Positions 8,797 to 18,128 are shown, counted from the stretch's first letter. The stretch: 64,000 bases of DNA from Caulobacteraceae bacterium (GCA_019247715.1 JAFBAO010000101.1:1-64000); one strand, 5' to 3'. The notes: a model not told the origin generated them from the sequence alone. Numbers and translations: made by a program.

Positions 8797-9644
8797 CTGC
8801 GTGGCGCAGTATCGACGAATTCTGTGACGCGGCACGTGCGACGGCATCCAAGGGCGACCTCAACAGCGCGCTGGAGATGATTGTTCGCTTCGTGATTACC
8901 GTGATCTCGCGGGATAGTTCCCTGGCTGAGGTATTCTCTTCTCCGGAACTTGACAGACTGGCGTTAGAACTTGGACGGCTTCCTGCCAAGTCAGAGTTCC
9001 AAGGGTCCGATGAAGACCAAGTTGTCTTCCTAGTAACGGGGATCGCCCCCACGGGCGGTCACAGCCGCGTCCTGCTCGACCTGATCGCCGCCGATCCCGC
9101 GGCCCGCGCCACAGTGCTCATAACGAACACTGAGCACGACCTGCGCCAGAGCGACGTGGAAGGGATGTTCGAATTCCATGGCGGCGCTGTTGAAGTTGCG
9201 CCGGTCGGAAACCTGGCAACTCGGCTGAGATGGCTCCAGCGGCGCTTAGCGAGTCTTAGGCCTGCACGGACCTACATCTTTACCCACCACTTTGACCCGT
9301 TATGCGTTGCGGCCGCTCAGCCTGAGATCAGCGGTCGTCTTTTTTACTATCATAACTGCGATCACTCCCTCGCGCTGGGGGTCCATTTACCGCACGGAAC
9401 GCATATTGATTTCAACGGGAAGAGTTTCCACCATTGCAGACAGACAAAAGGTGTTAGTAATAACATATTTTGGCCCCTGACGGCCCAAGTCAGTAAGCAT
9501 CGCGCCGACCTTCCTTTTTTGACGACGGGTTCGTTGATCACCTGCACCTCGGGTGGAATAGGCAAGGTTGACAATGAACATCTGTACGAGAGAATTCCAT
9601 ATCTATATAGCTACTTAAAGATTGTTCCGCTGATTTTGAACTAA
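8793..9644 (+). CDS. Glycosyltransferase, N-terminal part, cut by an in-frame TAA
   Basis: The 283-residue frame looks like the N-terminal two-thirds of a GT-B-type glycosyltransferase: the strand VVFLVTGIAPTGGHSRVLLDL, then YIFTHHFDPLCVAA and LFYYHNCDHSLALGVHLP, then LITCTSGGIGKVDNEHLYE. It ends at TAA 9642-9644 just where the family continues. The next frame (from 9687) is in the same phase with no indel, and the bases between read TSGRHIHIGDLRDS, which looks like the normal next segment. It starts at ATG 8793, overlapping the PhyH stop, so it was a coupled third gene of that transcript. I treat it as one gene with a nonsense codon. A separate functional domain is possible but less likely. 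Confidence 0.7.
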   Translation: MTAWRSIDEFCDAARATASKGDLNSALEMIVRFVITVISRDSSLAEVFSSPELDRLALELGRLPAKSEFQGSDEDQVVFLVTGIAPTGGHSRVLLDLIAADPAARATVLITNTEHDLRQSDVEGMFEFHGGAVEVAPVGNLATRLRWLQRRLASLRPARTYIFTHHFDPLCVAAAQPEISGRLFYYHNCDHSLALGVHLPHGTHIDFNGKSFHHCRQTKGVSNNIFWPLTAQVSKHRADLPFLTTGSLITCTSGGIGKVDNEHLYERIPYLYSYLKIVPLILN

Positions 9645-9686
9645 ACAAGTGGAAGGCATATCCATATCGGAGATCTACGCGATTCC

Positions 9687-10439
9687 ATGATCGAGGAAAT
9701 CACGGACGGGCTTGCTCGACGTGGCATCCCAGCGGAGAGCTTTGTGCACGTGCCCCGCGTTCCGAACCTGGCCGAAGCCATGATCGACCTCTCGGTGGAT
9801 GTTTACATTGGGTCATTTCCGTCAGGTGGCGGCCGAGCAACCGTCGAAGCAATGGGGGCGGGACTACCGCTGATCCTTCACTCGAATTATCGGTCGGTCT
9901 TCTTCTCCGATGTCTGGGAGGCCTATGCGGGCGCGCTTCATTGGCGAACGCCGCCTGAGTTGGAAGAGTGCCTGCGCGCGCTCACGCCGATGGTGCTGAA
10001 GGACCACGCGAGAAGATCCCGCAGGCACTATGAAGTTCACCACACGCCTGAGGCGCTTCGCACGGCCGTGCTGGGAACGCTTGCGGGCGATACGGTAACG
10101 CCGCCGCCGGCACCATCATACCAACCCAATGCGCTGCAGAGTTGGCTCGACCGAAAGGTGGCGGTCGACATCGAACTCGAGGGCCTGCACCGAGATCGAC
10201 AGGTGTGGCAGGATAGGGCCGCCCACCACGAGCAGAGAGCCTGCATTGCGGAGCGCAGCGCGACAGACAACTATGCAAGGGCGGAAGCGCTTGCAGTAGA
10301 CCGCCAATACCTCATCGAAGAGCGCATCGCTCTCCGTGAGACCTTCGCGTGGCCGATCTTCACTTTCATCGAGCGACAGACCCGCAGCCTGACACGGCTC
10401 AAGCAGGCTCGGCGCAGGCGTTCGCAGGAGAGCCCCTAG
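9687..10439 (+). pseudogene. C-terminal part of the same glycosyltransferase after the stop
   Basis: This is the nucleotide-sugar-binding half of the interrupted glycosyltransferase: VDVYIGSFPSGGGRATVEAM followed by GAGLPLILHSNY, the usual donor-site E-A-M-x-A-G-x-P pattern. After about residue 150 there is a charged, heptad-like segment (LEGLHRDRQVWQDRAAHHEQ and on), probably coiled coil, then a basic tail. The phase is the same as 8793-9644. An internal ATG at 9687 could allow re-initiation, but no Shine-Dalgarno is obvious. Without the N-terminal domain it is unlikely to be active alone. The sequence between the halves is otherwise intact, so the mutation is probably recent or a sequencing error. 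Confidence 0.65.
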
Positions 10440-10510
10440 TGCACCGCAAGCTGTGGCGAATGGCCGTCGCATGATGCATAGGTCCAAGTGTCTGTGCGCA
10501 GAGGGTTGCC

Positions 10511-12379
10511 ATGCCTGAGGCGGGGCTGAGCGCGTCTTCGGCGCGCGGCAGGGTGATTGAAGCGCTATACCGACCTTTTCATTTCTTGATCGCTCTTTTG
10601 ACAACATTGTGGGTGGCCATCTTCTTGCCGCCATCAATGGATCGGGTACAGTTCATCCTCCTAACCTGCAGGCGCTATAGGCTGGGTGTCGGGAAATCTG
10701 TTAGATTATCAAAGCGAGAATATCTTAATTTTCACGAGAGACATCCGCGGAAGTACTACCCGGGTAGGATATCCGTAAGATTGTTTGCCGCCGATTTCAT
10801 GAAGCAGTCTGGCTTCCACCAACAGTCTAGGCGCATATACGAACGCGCGACCCATGACGACGCTCTCGCCTACGACGCGCTGTGCGCGCTTGCCGATCTC
10901 CTGCTCGCAAGGCGTCGGTGGGCCCTGGAATTTGCCGCCTACTCCTCCCGGCACCTAGTCAACGATCCATGGAGATTCGGGGAGAGGCCGCAAGGCGATT
11001 GGCGGGATGACGACCCGCAAGAAGCGGAGGCCCTCCTGAAGCGCGCATGCGCTCTAGCGCCCGATGACGACCGCGCGCCATGGCTACTAGCAATGCTGTT
11101 CGCTCTGGAAGGCAGGAAGGACGAAGCCGTGGCGCAACTGGACGTTCTCGAGCGGGTTCGTCGCCAGGACGCCGAGTCTGACCTGGGACACCTCAAGATG
11201 AAGTTGCTGTTCCCGCACGACGCGGAAGCCGCGGTATCGCTCGGCAACAAACAGTTGAAGGGATGGCGCGACGAAAGGGGATCCGAGTGGCGTGTCAGCG
11301 CTTTGAAGTGTGGAACCAGCGAGGAGATCGGCGCTACCAGCCCGCCAAGGATCGACCGTGTGATCGGGCCGACTGAGCTCAGGTTGGAAACGGGATTTGC
11401 CGTTGGCGGCGTTTTCAAGAGCTATGCAACCGAACTCTCATTTCCACCCGCAAATGTCACCCTTTGCGACAACGCTATCCTGCTACCACTTTACGGTACG
11501 GCTATCGCGGAAGGCAAATACCTGCTTCTCGACACGTTTCACATGGATCGCGTCCACGTTGAAGTCTTTACGCCTTTCGTGCGGACGGTAAACGGTGAGA
11601 ATGCTCTTGTCTGCATGCCTGAACCACTCATCAGCGAACTCCAGAAGACGGTCTTTATCGGCAACAACGCAAATTACTTCCATTGGCTTTTGGAAGATCT
11701 TCCCCGCTTGCTCGTGCTGGAAGGCGCAGGGGCTCTGAAGGACCGCCGCTTGCTTCTCGACGAGTCGACAAAGCCTTGGCAGCTCGACCTCTTGTCACGG
11801 CTAGGGATCGAGCGTGAGCAGCTCGTTTTCGACAATTTTACCCATCCACTGGCGTGTCGGGACATTGCGCTTCCCTCGCGGCTCTCATCGAGGGGCGTTT
11901 GCCACCCTCACGCGGTCCATTTCTTGCGCGACCGCCTGCTCCCGAGCGGTGGCCCAATCACCGCGAAACCCGGCAAGAGATTGTTCCTGACCCGCAAGAG
12001 TGTGCCGGGAAGGTCGATGATCAATGCTGACGAGGTCACACACCATTTTCGGCGCGCCGGCTTCGTGTTCGTAGATCCCAGCGCGCTGAGCATCGACGAG
12101 CAGATCGACCTCTTCGCAGACGCCGAAGTGATCGCCGGACCGGCGGGCGCGGCCTTGACGAACCTCCTATTCGCCCCAGCCGATGCCCGCCTGATCCAGC
12201 TTGGATCGACCGACTCCTGCGGCGAAACATTCACAAGTCTCGCCGCATGCATCGGACAGCGCTCCTGTGGCTGCTTCGGGCGCGGATACCCGAGAACGTT
12301 CTTTCGCTGGATCTGGACGAACTACGACTTTCACATTGACACTAAAGACCTGGATCTTTGCTTCGAGCAAATGCTTTGA
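10511..12379 (+). CDS. TPR-like plus GT61 (DUF563) glycosyltransferase
   Basis: A 622-residue protein with three parts. An N-terminal hydrophobic helix (about 19-41) may anchor it to the membrane. A helical TPR-like region follows (about 95-240, with YDALCALADLLLARRRWALE and LLAMLFALEGRKDEAVAQLD). The C-terminal domain (from about 340) is of the DUF563/GT61 type, with NNANYFHWLLEDLPRL at about 385, RLFLTRKS, and AGPAGAALTNLLFAP at about 543. GT61 enzymes transfer pentoses or hexoses to glycan chains. It follows the broken glycosyltransferase by 71 bases on the same strand, so it may be in the same transcript. The acceptor and donor are unknown. Confidence 0.8.
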   Translation: MPEAGLSASSARGRVIEALYRPFHFLIALLTTLWVAIFLPPSMDRVQFILLTCRRYRLGVGKSVRLSKREYLNFHERHPRKYYPGRISVRLFAADFMKQSGFHQQSRRIYERATHDDALAYDALCALADLLLARRRWALEFAAYSSRHLVNDPWRFGERPQGDWRDDDPQEAEALLKRACALAPDDDRAPWLLAMLFALEGRKDEAVAQLDVLERVRRQDAESDLGHLKMKLLFPHDAEAAVSLGNKQLKGWRDERGSEWRVSALKCGTSEEIGATSPPRIDRVIGPTELRLETGFAVGGVFKSYATELSFPPANVTLCDNAILLPLYGTAIAEGKYLLLDTFHMDRVHVEVFTPFVRTVNGENALVCMPEPLISELQKTVFIGNNANYFHWLLEDLPRLLVLEGAGALKDRRLLLDESTKPWQLDLLSRLGIEREQLVFDNFTHPLACRDIALPSRLSSRGVCHPHAVHFLRDRLLPSGGPITAKPGKRLFLTRKSVPGRSMINADEVTHHFRRAGFVFVDPSALSIDEQIDLFADAEVIAGPAGAALTNLLFAPADARLIQLGSTDSCGETFTSLAACIGQRSCGCFGRGYPRTFFRWIWTNYDFHIDTKDLDLCFEQML

Positions 12380-12417
12380 GGCCCATTCTGCGCTGCCATC
12401 GACACGCTGACGGGCGG

Positions 12418-13560
12418 TCACCGCGGGAGCGCATAGATCATCAGGTCGGAACCGTCGTGCCCGTGGCTTCGCAACGTGAAGCTGTAGCTGGGATTCATGG
12501 CGTGAATCTGCTGCGGTATCCGCCACAGATCGTCGGGGCGGTGATAGACCGAGATCGCTAGCGCTACATGACCGGCGCGAATCAGCCGTTGTGCGCCGTC
12601 GATGGCAGCGCTTTCAGCCCCCTCGACGTCAAGCTTGCAGATAACTTTAGGGGAGCCGCGTTCTTCGGCCAGTTGATCGACCGTGACCGTGACAACTTCG
12701 TCGGCGCCGTCAGCGGCGAGTCGTGAAGCTTGGCGCGCACCCCCTTTGAAACGCATCGTACCCGGCTTGTCGGCCAACGCGGCATTCGCGCCGCTGAGCT
12801 TCGAGCGAAGTGGTTCTTCGCAAGCCGCAATCGTGCGCAACAGCCCCGCATAGTTGGCGGGGTCCGGCTCAACCCCCAAACCGAAAAGAAGACCTGCGCT
12901 GAACCGATTGGTGAGGTGTGTTATGGTGTCGCCTGTGTAGGCGCCCCCATCGATGAGGCCGAATTCGAACCACCCCGGATTGAAGTCGCACCCCAGGGGC
13001 GCCGGGTCCGGAAGTGCCGCGAAATCCAGGCGAAGCCGGAACTTCAGGTGGCCGAGCAACTCCTGCTTTGAACGGTCGTCCCGCAGACGACTTGCCAGCC
13101 ACTCGATCTCGCTAGCCGATTCGAGTAGGTCGGAGGTCGGACCCAGCCAATAGAAAGGCAACTCTTCCTTAGCGAAGGCTCGCAGGAACTCGAACAACGA
13201 AATTGAGCGGTAACCGAGTGCCGTGATCCGTTCATTGAGCGTCCGGTAACTGACGGCCGGTGAGTAAATCGAGCAAATAACGACGCTTCGAGCCCCATCG
13301 GCCGGAGCTACGGGACGGACCGGAAGCCCACTGACCATCGCTCCAGACTTCTCGGGTGTATCATCCAGGAACCCGGCGGGGCGCAGCCCTCGGAGACCGA
13401 GAATCCGCGCCACCATCCTTCCATTCTGGCCCGCGCCGAAAATCAGAATTTTATCGGCCGACTGCAGCATGACGCCGATTCGTTCGAGCTCCTCGGAAGC
13501 TCCCGAGGCTAGGACGGCACGGCAGTCGCACAAAAAGCCGCCGGATATCGGACTACTCAA
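12418..13560 (-). CDS. FkbM-family methyltransferase with N-terminal Rossmann domain
   Basis: A 380-residue two-domain protein. The N-terminal part has a nucleotide-binding motif (ILIFGAGQNGRMVARIL, about 37-53) as in the sugar-linked Rossmann domains often fused to FkbM enzymes. The C-terminal half is an FkbM-type SAM-dependent methyltransferase, with GLIDGGAYTGDT near 203 and VICKLDVEGAESAAI near 305. FkbM enzymes usually O-methylate sugars or polyketides. The frame runs on far upstream, but that part is antisense to another gene. I chose TTG at 13560 because AAGGAGAGAAG lies about eight bases before it. It converges with the GT61 gene, with 38 bases between the stops. Confidence 0.8.
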   Translation of the reverse strand: MSSPISGGFLCDCRAVLASGASEELERIGVMLQSADKILIFGAGQNGRMVARILGLRGLRPAGFLDDTPEKSGAMVSGLPVRPVAPADGARSVVICSIYSPAVSYRTLNERITALGYRSISLFEFLRAFAKEELPFYWLGPTSDLLESASEIEWLASRLRDDRSKQELLGHLKFRLRLDFAALPDPAPLGCDFNPGWFEFGLIDGGAYTGDTITHLTNRFSAGLLFGLGVEPDPANYAGLLRTIAACEEPLRSKLSGANAALADKPGTMRFKGGARQASRLAADGADEVVTVTVDQLAEERGSPKVICKLDVEGAESAAIDGAQRLIRAGHVALAISVYHRPDDLWRIPQQIHAMNPSYSFTLRSHGHDGSDLMIYALPR

Positions 13561-14125
13561 TCGGGCTTCTCTCCTTGGTTCAGCGCGATCATGCCACGAC
13601 TGCGCCCAAATATCCGCCAGCGACACGGACTCTTGATGGGCCAATTTCGAAGCCGCAACGATTTTCGGCCCCCAACTCGCCGATGCACTCGTCAAAGGCG
13701 GCGATAATCTCCTTGAACCGTTTACCGATGCGCCGCGCCAGCGACTGCACGCCCGAGCCGGCCGTCGATCTGCCCGAGTTGCATCCGGCCGGCGTCCTGC
13801 TATTGCCCTGCCGGTCTGGATGGCTCCCGGATTTTTATACAGCAGCGACAGTGCGCTCGGACGATCCAAGACGCGGCGAAGCTCGGCGCGCAATCGACGT
13901 CGTTGGATATGTGGAAGTTTGAAGGGTAGCGCCCCCATTCGAGAATCGGACGAGCGTAGTCCACTTCCGCATTGAGCATGCAATGCCACGCCCGTCATCA
14001 AACCAGGCTCCGATTGCGGCGCCTTGGAAGCGACGGTACGGCGTGTGTGATCGCGACCTCGCGCACGCTGCCCAACGCCACTAATGAGGACGTATAAGTG
14101 ACGAGTCCCTGAGGAGCCGCCGAGG
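13561..14125. other. 565-base stretch without a confident gene
   Basis: This is the shared 5' region of two divergent genes, so promoters for both are expected here, but none is clear. On the minus strand there are coding-like pieces in different phases: a 59-codon frame from ATG 13979 to 13800 (with ARPILEWGRYPSNFHIS) and a continuation in the next phase with ALSLLYKNPGAIQTG. These could be a frameshifted remnant of an unrecognised protein. The plus-strand frame 13575-13922 shows no family feature. Confidence 0.3.
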
Positions 14126-16276
14126 CTGAGAGTCCTCATCATCTCCAACATGTTCCCGCCCGAGGTTGTCGGGGGCGCCGAGATCATCGCGCACCGCCAG
14201 GCGCTGGCGCTGAGGGCGCGGGGGGCGGAGGTGGCGGTCATGGCTGGGGGGCTGCCCCGGCCGGATTTCCCGCGGGGCGCCTGGGTCCGGGAAACCGTGG
14301 ACGGCCTGGCGGTCCACCGGCTGTCGATCCGCTCGATGGAGCCGGACGCGAACTTCCATTCGCCGGCGGCGGCCGAAAGGCTGCGGGCGCTGGTGTCGGA
14401 GTGGCGCCCCGACGTCGCCCACTTCCATAACCTCACCGGCCTGGGCGTGAACCTCATCCCCACGGCCAAGCAGTGCGGCGTCAGGACAGTGGTGACGCTG
14501 CACGATCATTGGGGGTTCTGCTTCAAGAACACCCGGCTTCGCAATGACGGCAGCCTCTGCGAGGCCTTCGACGAATGCGCCGCCTGCCTGCCCTCGATCG
14601 TCGCGCCCGAAGGCGGCGCGCTCCCCATGCGCCTGCGGCGCGACTACGTCGCCTGGCGCCTGACGCAGGCGGACCTGCTGATCAGCCCGAGCGAGTACCT
14701 GGCGCAGACCTACGCCATGGCCGGGTTCCCGAGACCCGTCGTCCTGTCCAACGGCGCGCCCTGCGATTCCATCCCGGCGCCGGCCAGGCACGCTGGGGCC
14801 AAAGTCGAGTTCGCCGCGGTCGGCTACCTGGGTGAGCACAAGGGCGTCCCCGTCCTCCTCAGGGCCGCCGAGCGGCTGGCGCGGGATCCTGAGCTGGCGG
14901 GCCGTTGGACGCTGACCATCGCCGGGCATGGCCACCTGGAGGCGAAGGTGCGCGCGGCTGTCGCGGACGACCGGTTCGGCGGCGCGGTGCGGTTCGCCGG
15001 TCGACTGGCCCACGAGGATGCGCTCGCCCTGATCGCCGGCGCCCATGTGGTGGTGGTGGCTTCGTCCTGGCCGGAGAACCAGTCGGTCACGCTGTTGGAG
15101 GCCCTGGCCTCGGGCGCCGCGCAGATCGCCAGCCGGATCGGCGGCAATCCGGAGCTCGTTCGCGAAGGCGAGACCGGTTTCCTGTTCGCGCCCGACGACG
15201 ACGAGGCGCTCGCCGGCGCGATGCGCCGGCTCATCGTCGAGCCGGAACTGACCCTCAGCTTCGGGCGGCGCAATGCCCTCCGGCGCCTCGAGTTCGACGA
15301 GGGGCGGACGATCGACCGGCTCTGGGCGCTGCTGAGCGACGCCGGCGCCGTGACGCGCGCCGACGAAGGGGTCGTCGTTCTGTGCGCCGGGCGCGACTGG
15401 TCGGCCGACGTGGCCTCGATGGTCGACCATCTGCACCTGGCCGAGGCCGAGGGCGACCCACGCATCCGGTTGATCTGGCGCGACTGGATCGGGCCGCGCC
15501 ATTGGGAAGGCGCCAAGCTGCTGTGGGTCTCGGGCGAGGCCGGCAAGCGGGATGCGCCGGTGGTCTCGCAGGCGCTTGAGGGGGGCTTGCCGATCCTGGC
15601 GCAGGCAGGCTCTGCTTGCGCCTCGGCAGGCCAGGCGGCTGTGACCTACGACAATCTGCTGGAAGCCGCCGGCTGGATAGCCGCCGCCGCGGCGTCCGCG
15701 CAGGACCGCCCCCAGGAGGCGCGGCGCCGACGCGATCTCCTTTGCGCGCGCGCCGCCCTGGTGGGCGCGAGGCTGGCGCAGGCGACGCGGGTAACGGCCG
15801 AGGCGGGCCCGATCGCGCGGGCGGTCTTGGGCCCGGGCGTCGAGCTGCGGGTCGGCGCGGGGCTCGAGAGGGCGCTGGCGGACGGCTGGGAGCCGGTCGA
15901 GGACTGGGGCGTCTGGAGCAGCGAGCCGCGCGCCTGGCTCGGCTTCACCCTGAGGGATGGGCAAGCCGCGCGCCTTCGGCTTGTCCTGCGGCTCTGCGCC
16001 CTGATTCCAAAGGGCGGGAACCGGCGGATCAGGCTCTTCTCGGGAAAGCGCCTGCTGAGGCAGGTGACGCTCAGGCGACCGCAGATGCACGTCAGCGTCC
16101 GCATCGGACCTCGGGACATGACCGCCGAAGGCGCCTTTGAGCTCGGCATCGATGCGGATCTCGTCAGGCCGAGCGACGTGTCCGATTCGATGGACCGCAG
16201 GGCGTTGGGGATCGGTCTGCGCGCCATCAAGATCAGACGGTCCCTGATCGCCCGCATCGCCGGCCGCTCTGCCTGA
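14126..16276 (+). CDS. GT4-type glycosyltransferase with appended beta-sandwich domain
   Basis: Residues 1-390 form a GT-B glycosyltransferase of the GT4 type: MFPPEVVGGAE near the start, PDVAHFHNLTGLG, VGYLGEHKGVPVLLRAAERL near 232 and the donor-site ENQSVTLLEALASG near 316. After a linker with a weak second Rossmann-like stretch, the last 130 residues read as a beta-sandwich (DWGVWSSEPRAWLGFTLRD through SDSMDRRALGIGLRAIKI), a type of domain I associate with alphaproteobacterial glycosyltransferases. The first ATG (14150) would cut off the first strand. CTG at 14126 gives RVLIISNMFPPE and has AGGAG nine bases upstream, and no ATG, GTG or TTG occurs between it and the upstream stop at 14099. 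I therefore propose a CTG start. Confidence 0.8.
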   Translation: MRVLIISNMFPPEVVGGAEIIAHRQALALRARGAEVAVMAGGLPRPDFPRGAWVRETVDGLAVHRLSIRSMEPDANFHSPAAAERLRALVSEWRPDVAHFHNLTGLGVNLIPTAKQCGVRTVVTLHDHWGFCFKNTRLRNDGSLCEAFDECAACLPSIVAPEGGALPMRLRRDYVAWRLTQADLLISPSEYLAQTYAMAGFPRPVVLSNGAPCDSIPAPARHAGAKVEFAAVGYLGEHKGVPVLLRAAERLARDPELAGRWTLTIAGHGHLEAKVRAAVADDRFGGAVRFAGRLAHEDALALIAGAHVVVVASSWPENQSVTLLEALASGAAQIASRIGGNPELVREGETGFLFAPDDDEALAGAMRRLIVEPELTLSFGRRNALRRLEFDEGRTIDRLWALLSDAGAVTRADEGVVVLCAGRDWSADVASMVDHLHLAEAEGDPRIRLIWRDWIGPRHWEGAKLLWVSGEAGKRDAPVVSQALEGGLPILAQAGSACASAGQAAVTYDNLLEAAGWIAAAAASAQDRPQEARRRRDLLCARAALVGARLAQATRVTAEAGPIARAVLGPGVELRVGAGLERALADGWEPVEDWGVWSSEPRAWLGFTLRDGQAARLRLVLRLCALIPKGGNRRIRLFSGKRLLRQVTLRRPQMHVSVRIGPRDMTAEGAFELGIDADLVRPSDVSDSMDRRALGIGLRAIKIRRSLIARIAGRSA

Positions 16277-16301
16277 TCGCCCGAACGGGAACCGCGAAGC
16301 C

Positions 16302-17039
16302 CTAAAGACTCTCCTGGCGACAGGCGTGCACATCGAGCCATCCGGGGGCGAGATTCTCGTTCCGCTCCCGAAGACTGCGCCAATCGAGGTACTGCCGCGT
16401 CACCTCCGCGAAATCGACCCAGAGCGAAGCCTGCAGCTCCTTTCCGAACAGGCCGCTCATGTGGTGGTTGAAAGTGACCTCGGCATAGCGACCCTCCCTG
16501 GCCGGGCGAGGGGCCATGGTGAACGGGTTGACGTATTGATTGACGAGCTGGAACCGGTCGTAGCCGCACATGCGAAGCCGGTCGAAATCATCTATGTTCG
16601 TCGCCTCGAGCGAAACGAATTCCGGCTTCTCGACCTGCAGGCAAAGCTGCTCCGACAGTATGGAATCGCCACCTTCGATATCGCATTTCAGGTAGTAGGG
16701 CGTTCCGTGCTGCTCGATCAGATCACTCAGAGTGATCGTTTCCACGAATATCCGGCGGCTGCTGCCGACACCTTTCTCGGCGACCCCGCGGAAGAGGCTT
16801 CCCCAATCGTCCTTCTCTGGATTTATGTAGAATTCGACGCTTTCATTCGATGCGCCGTAGAGGGCTTTTTGAACGATCGTCAGCCGCCCGGATTTGCAGA
16901 ATTCCTTGTTGAGCTTGGCGGCCTGCGCGCACAAGTCCTGGACGGCCTCGAGGCCGACGACGCGAAAGCCCTTTCTGAGATAGAAGTTCGCATCGAGCCC
17001 GCGGTGAAGGCCGATATCGAAGATGAGGTTCCTGTCCAT
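16302..17039 (-). CDS. FkbM-family methyltransferase
   Basis: A 245-residue SAM-dependent methyltransferase of the FkbM type. Visible motifs are the SAM-binding strand and loop LIFDIGLHRGLDANFYL (residues 5-21), the second strand VVGLEA with its acidic residue, and PYYLKCDIEGGDSILSEQL (about 116-134), the usual K-x-D-x-E-G segment. It probably methylates a sugar hydroxyl of the surface glycan. GAGG lies six bases before the ATG. It is the last gene of a seven-gene minus-strand run starting at 24941 and converges with the glycosyltransferase ending at 16276. Confidence 0.82.
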   Translation of the reverse strand: MDRNLIFDIGLHRGLDANFYLRKGFRVVGLEAVQDLCAQAAKLNKEFCKSGRLTIVQKALYGASNESVEFYINPEKDDWGSLFRGVAEKGVGSSRRIFVETITLSDLIEQHGTPYYLKCDIEGGDSILSEQLCLQVEKPEFVSLEATNIDDFDRLRMCGYDRFQLVNQYVNPFTMAPRPAREGRYAEVTFNHHMSGLFGKELQASLWVDFAEVTRQYLDWRSLRERNENLAPGWLDVHACRQESL

Positions 17040-17135
17040 CGGCGGCCTCGGCGTGGAATCGACAGTGCAAACGAGTGGGGAACGCCGCAGCTTGTCAATC
17101 TCGGCAACGGCGCCGCCGACGCCAAGATCAGCTGA

Positions 17136-18128
17136 TCACTTTGCAAGATCGCCCTCGCGGCCCCGCTTCGGCGAAGCGCGGCCGGTCAAGCCGCGCATCC
17201 AGTCGGCCGTCGTTCGCACCCCCTCCGCCCAAGGCGTCTCGACGCGCCATCCGAGCTCCCGGGCGGCGAGGCTCACGTCGAGCACGTTGGCAGGGGCGTC
17301 CACCTGGCGCCCGGGCTTGTAGACGATCCGGGGGTCCGCGCAGCCGATCGCCGCTGCGGCGCCGTGCACGACCTCGTTCACCGACAGCCCCTGGCCGGAG
17401 CCTATGTTGAAGACGCGGACCGGGCCGCCGTACTCGGCCACTCGGACGAAAGCTTCGACCAGATCGCCGACGTAGAGGAAGTCGCGCACCACGCTTCCGT
17501 CGCCCCAGATCTCCACGGGCGCCCCTCGCAGCAGCTTGTAGAGGATCGCCGCGATCAGGCCCTGGCGCCGGAACGGGCTTTGGCGGGGACCGAAAGGGTT
17601 GGAGATCCGCATCACGGCATAGTCGAATCCGTGCAGGTGGCCCAGCAGGTGGAGGTACTTTTCGATGGTCAGCTTGGCCACTCCGTAGGCGCTGATCGGA
17701 TGGGTGGGGGCGCTTTCCGGTATGGGCGTGGACTGGGGGATTCCGTAGACCGTGCCCCCCGACGAGGCGAAGACGAAGCGCCGGACCCCCTCGCTGCGGC
17801 AAAGATTTAGCAGCTGCAGGGTCGCGCCTGGACCTGCCAGCAGATTGGCGTAGGGATCGGCGTTCGAGCTTTCCGGCGTCCCCGCGCCCAGCAGGTGGAA
17901 CACCACCTCGGCGCCCTCGATCGCCCGCGCCAGGGCCACGCGGTCGGCGAAGTCGTTGACCAACCAGGTTACGTCCTCCCGGCGCGGCGCGAACTGGCTG
18001 ATGCGCCCATAGGCGCGCACCTCGGCGCCGCGGCGGACGAGCGCGTCGACCAGCCAGCTGCCCATGAAGCCGCCGCCGCCCAGCACCAGGCAGGTGCGCC
18101 CGGCCCAGCGCCCGTCTTCAGTCTCCAT
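17136..18128 (-). CDS. NAD-dependent sugar epimerase/dehydratase
   Basis: An extended SDR of 330 residues. It has the cofactor loop CLVLGGGGFMGSWLVDAL (about 13-30), the SSGGTVYG active-site Ser/Thr segment, and the catalytic YGVAK pair near 147. Then comes RISNPFGPRQSPFRRQGLI and the substrate-side DGSVVRDFLYVGDL, both typical of UDP-glucose 4-epimerase-like and GDP- or dTDP-hexose-modifying enzymes. The exact substrate cannot be read. Its place between a glycosyltransferase and a methyltransferase suggests it makes or reduces one repeat-unit precursor. The C-terminus (after about 310) is basic and poorly conserved. Confidence 0.82.
   Translation of the reverse strand: METEDGRWAGRTCLVLGGGGFMGSWLVDALVRRGAEVRAYGRISQFAPRREDVTWLVNDFADRVALARAIEGAEVVFHLLGAGTPESSNADPYANLLAGPGATLQLLNLCRSEGVRRFVFASSGGTVYGIPQSTPIPESAPTHPISAYGVAKLTIEKYLHLLGHLHGFDYAVMRISNPFGPRQSPFRRQGLIAAILYKLLRGAPVEIWGDGSVVRDFLYVGDLVEAFVRVAEYGGPVRVFNIGSGQGLSVNEVVHGAAAAIGCADPRIVYKPGRQVDAPANVLDVSLAARELGWRVETPWAEGVRTTADWMRGLTGRASPKRGREGDLAK

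Noticed and set aside
13575..13922. A plus-strand frame of 115 codons in the spacer
   Set aside because: No recognisable domain, no good ribosome site, and it crosses the start region of the TTG-initiated FkbM gene.
14081..16333. A long minus-strand frame (750 codons) opposite the GT4 gene
   Set aside because: It mirrors an evident glycosyltransferase and has an Arg/Gly/Pro-rich composition without motifs.
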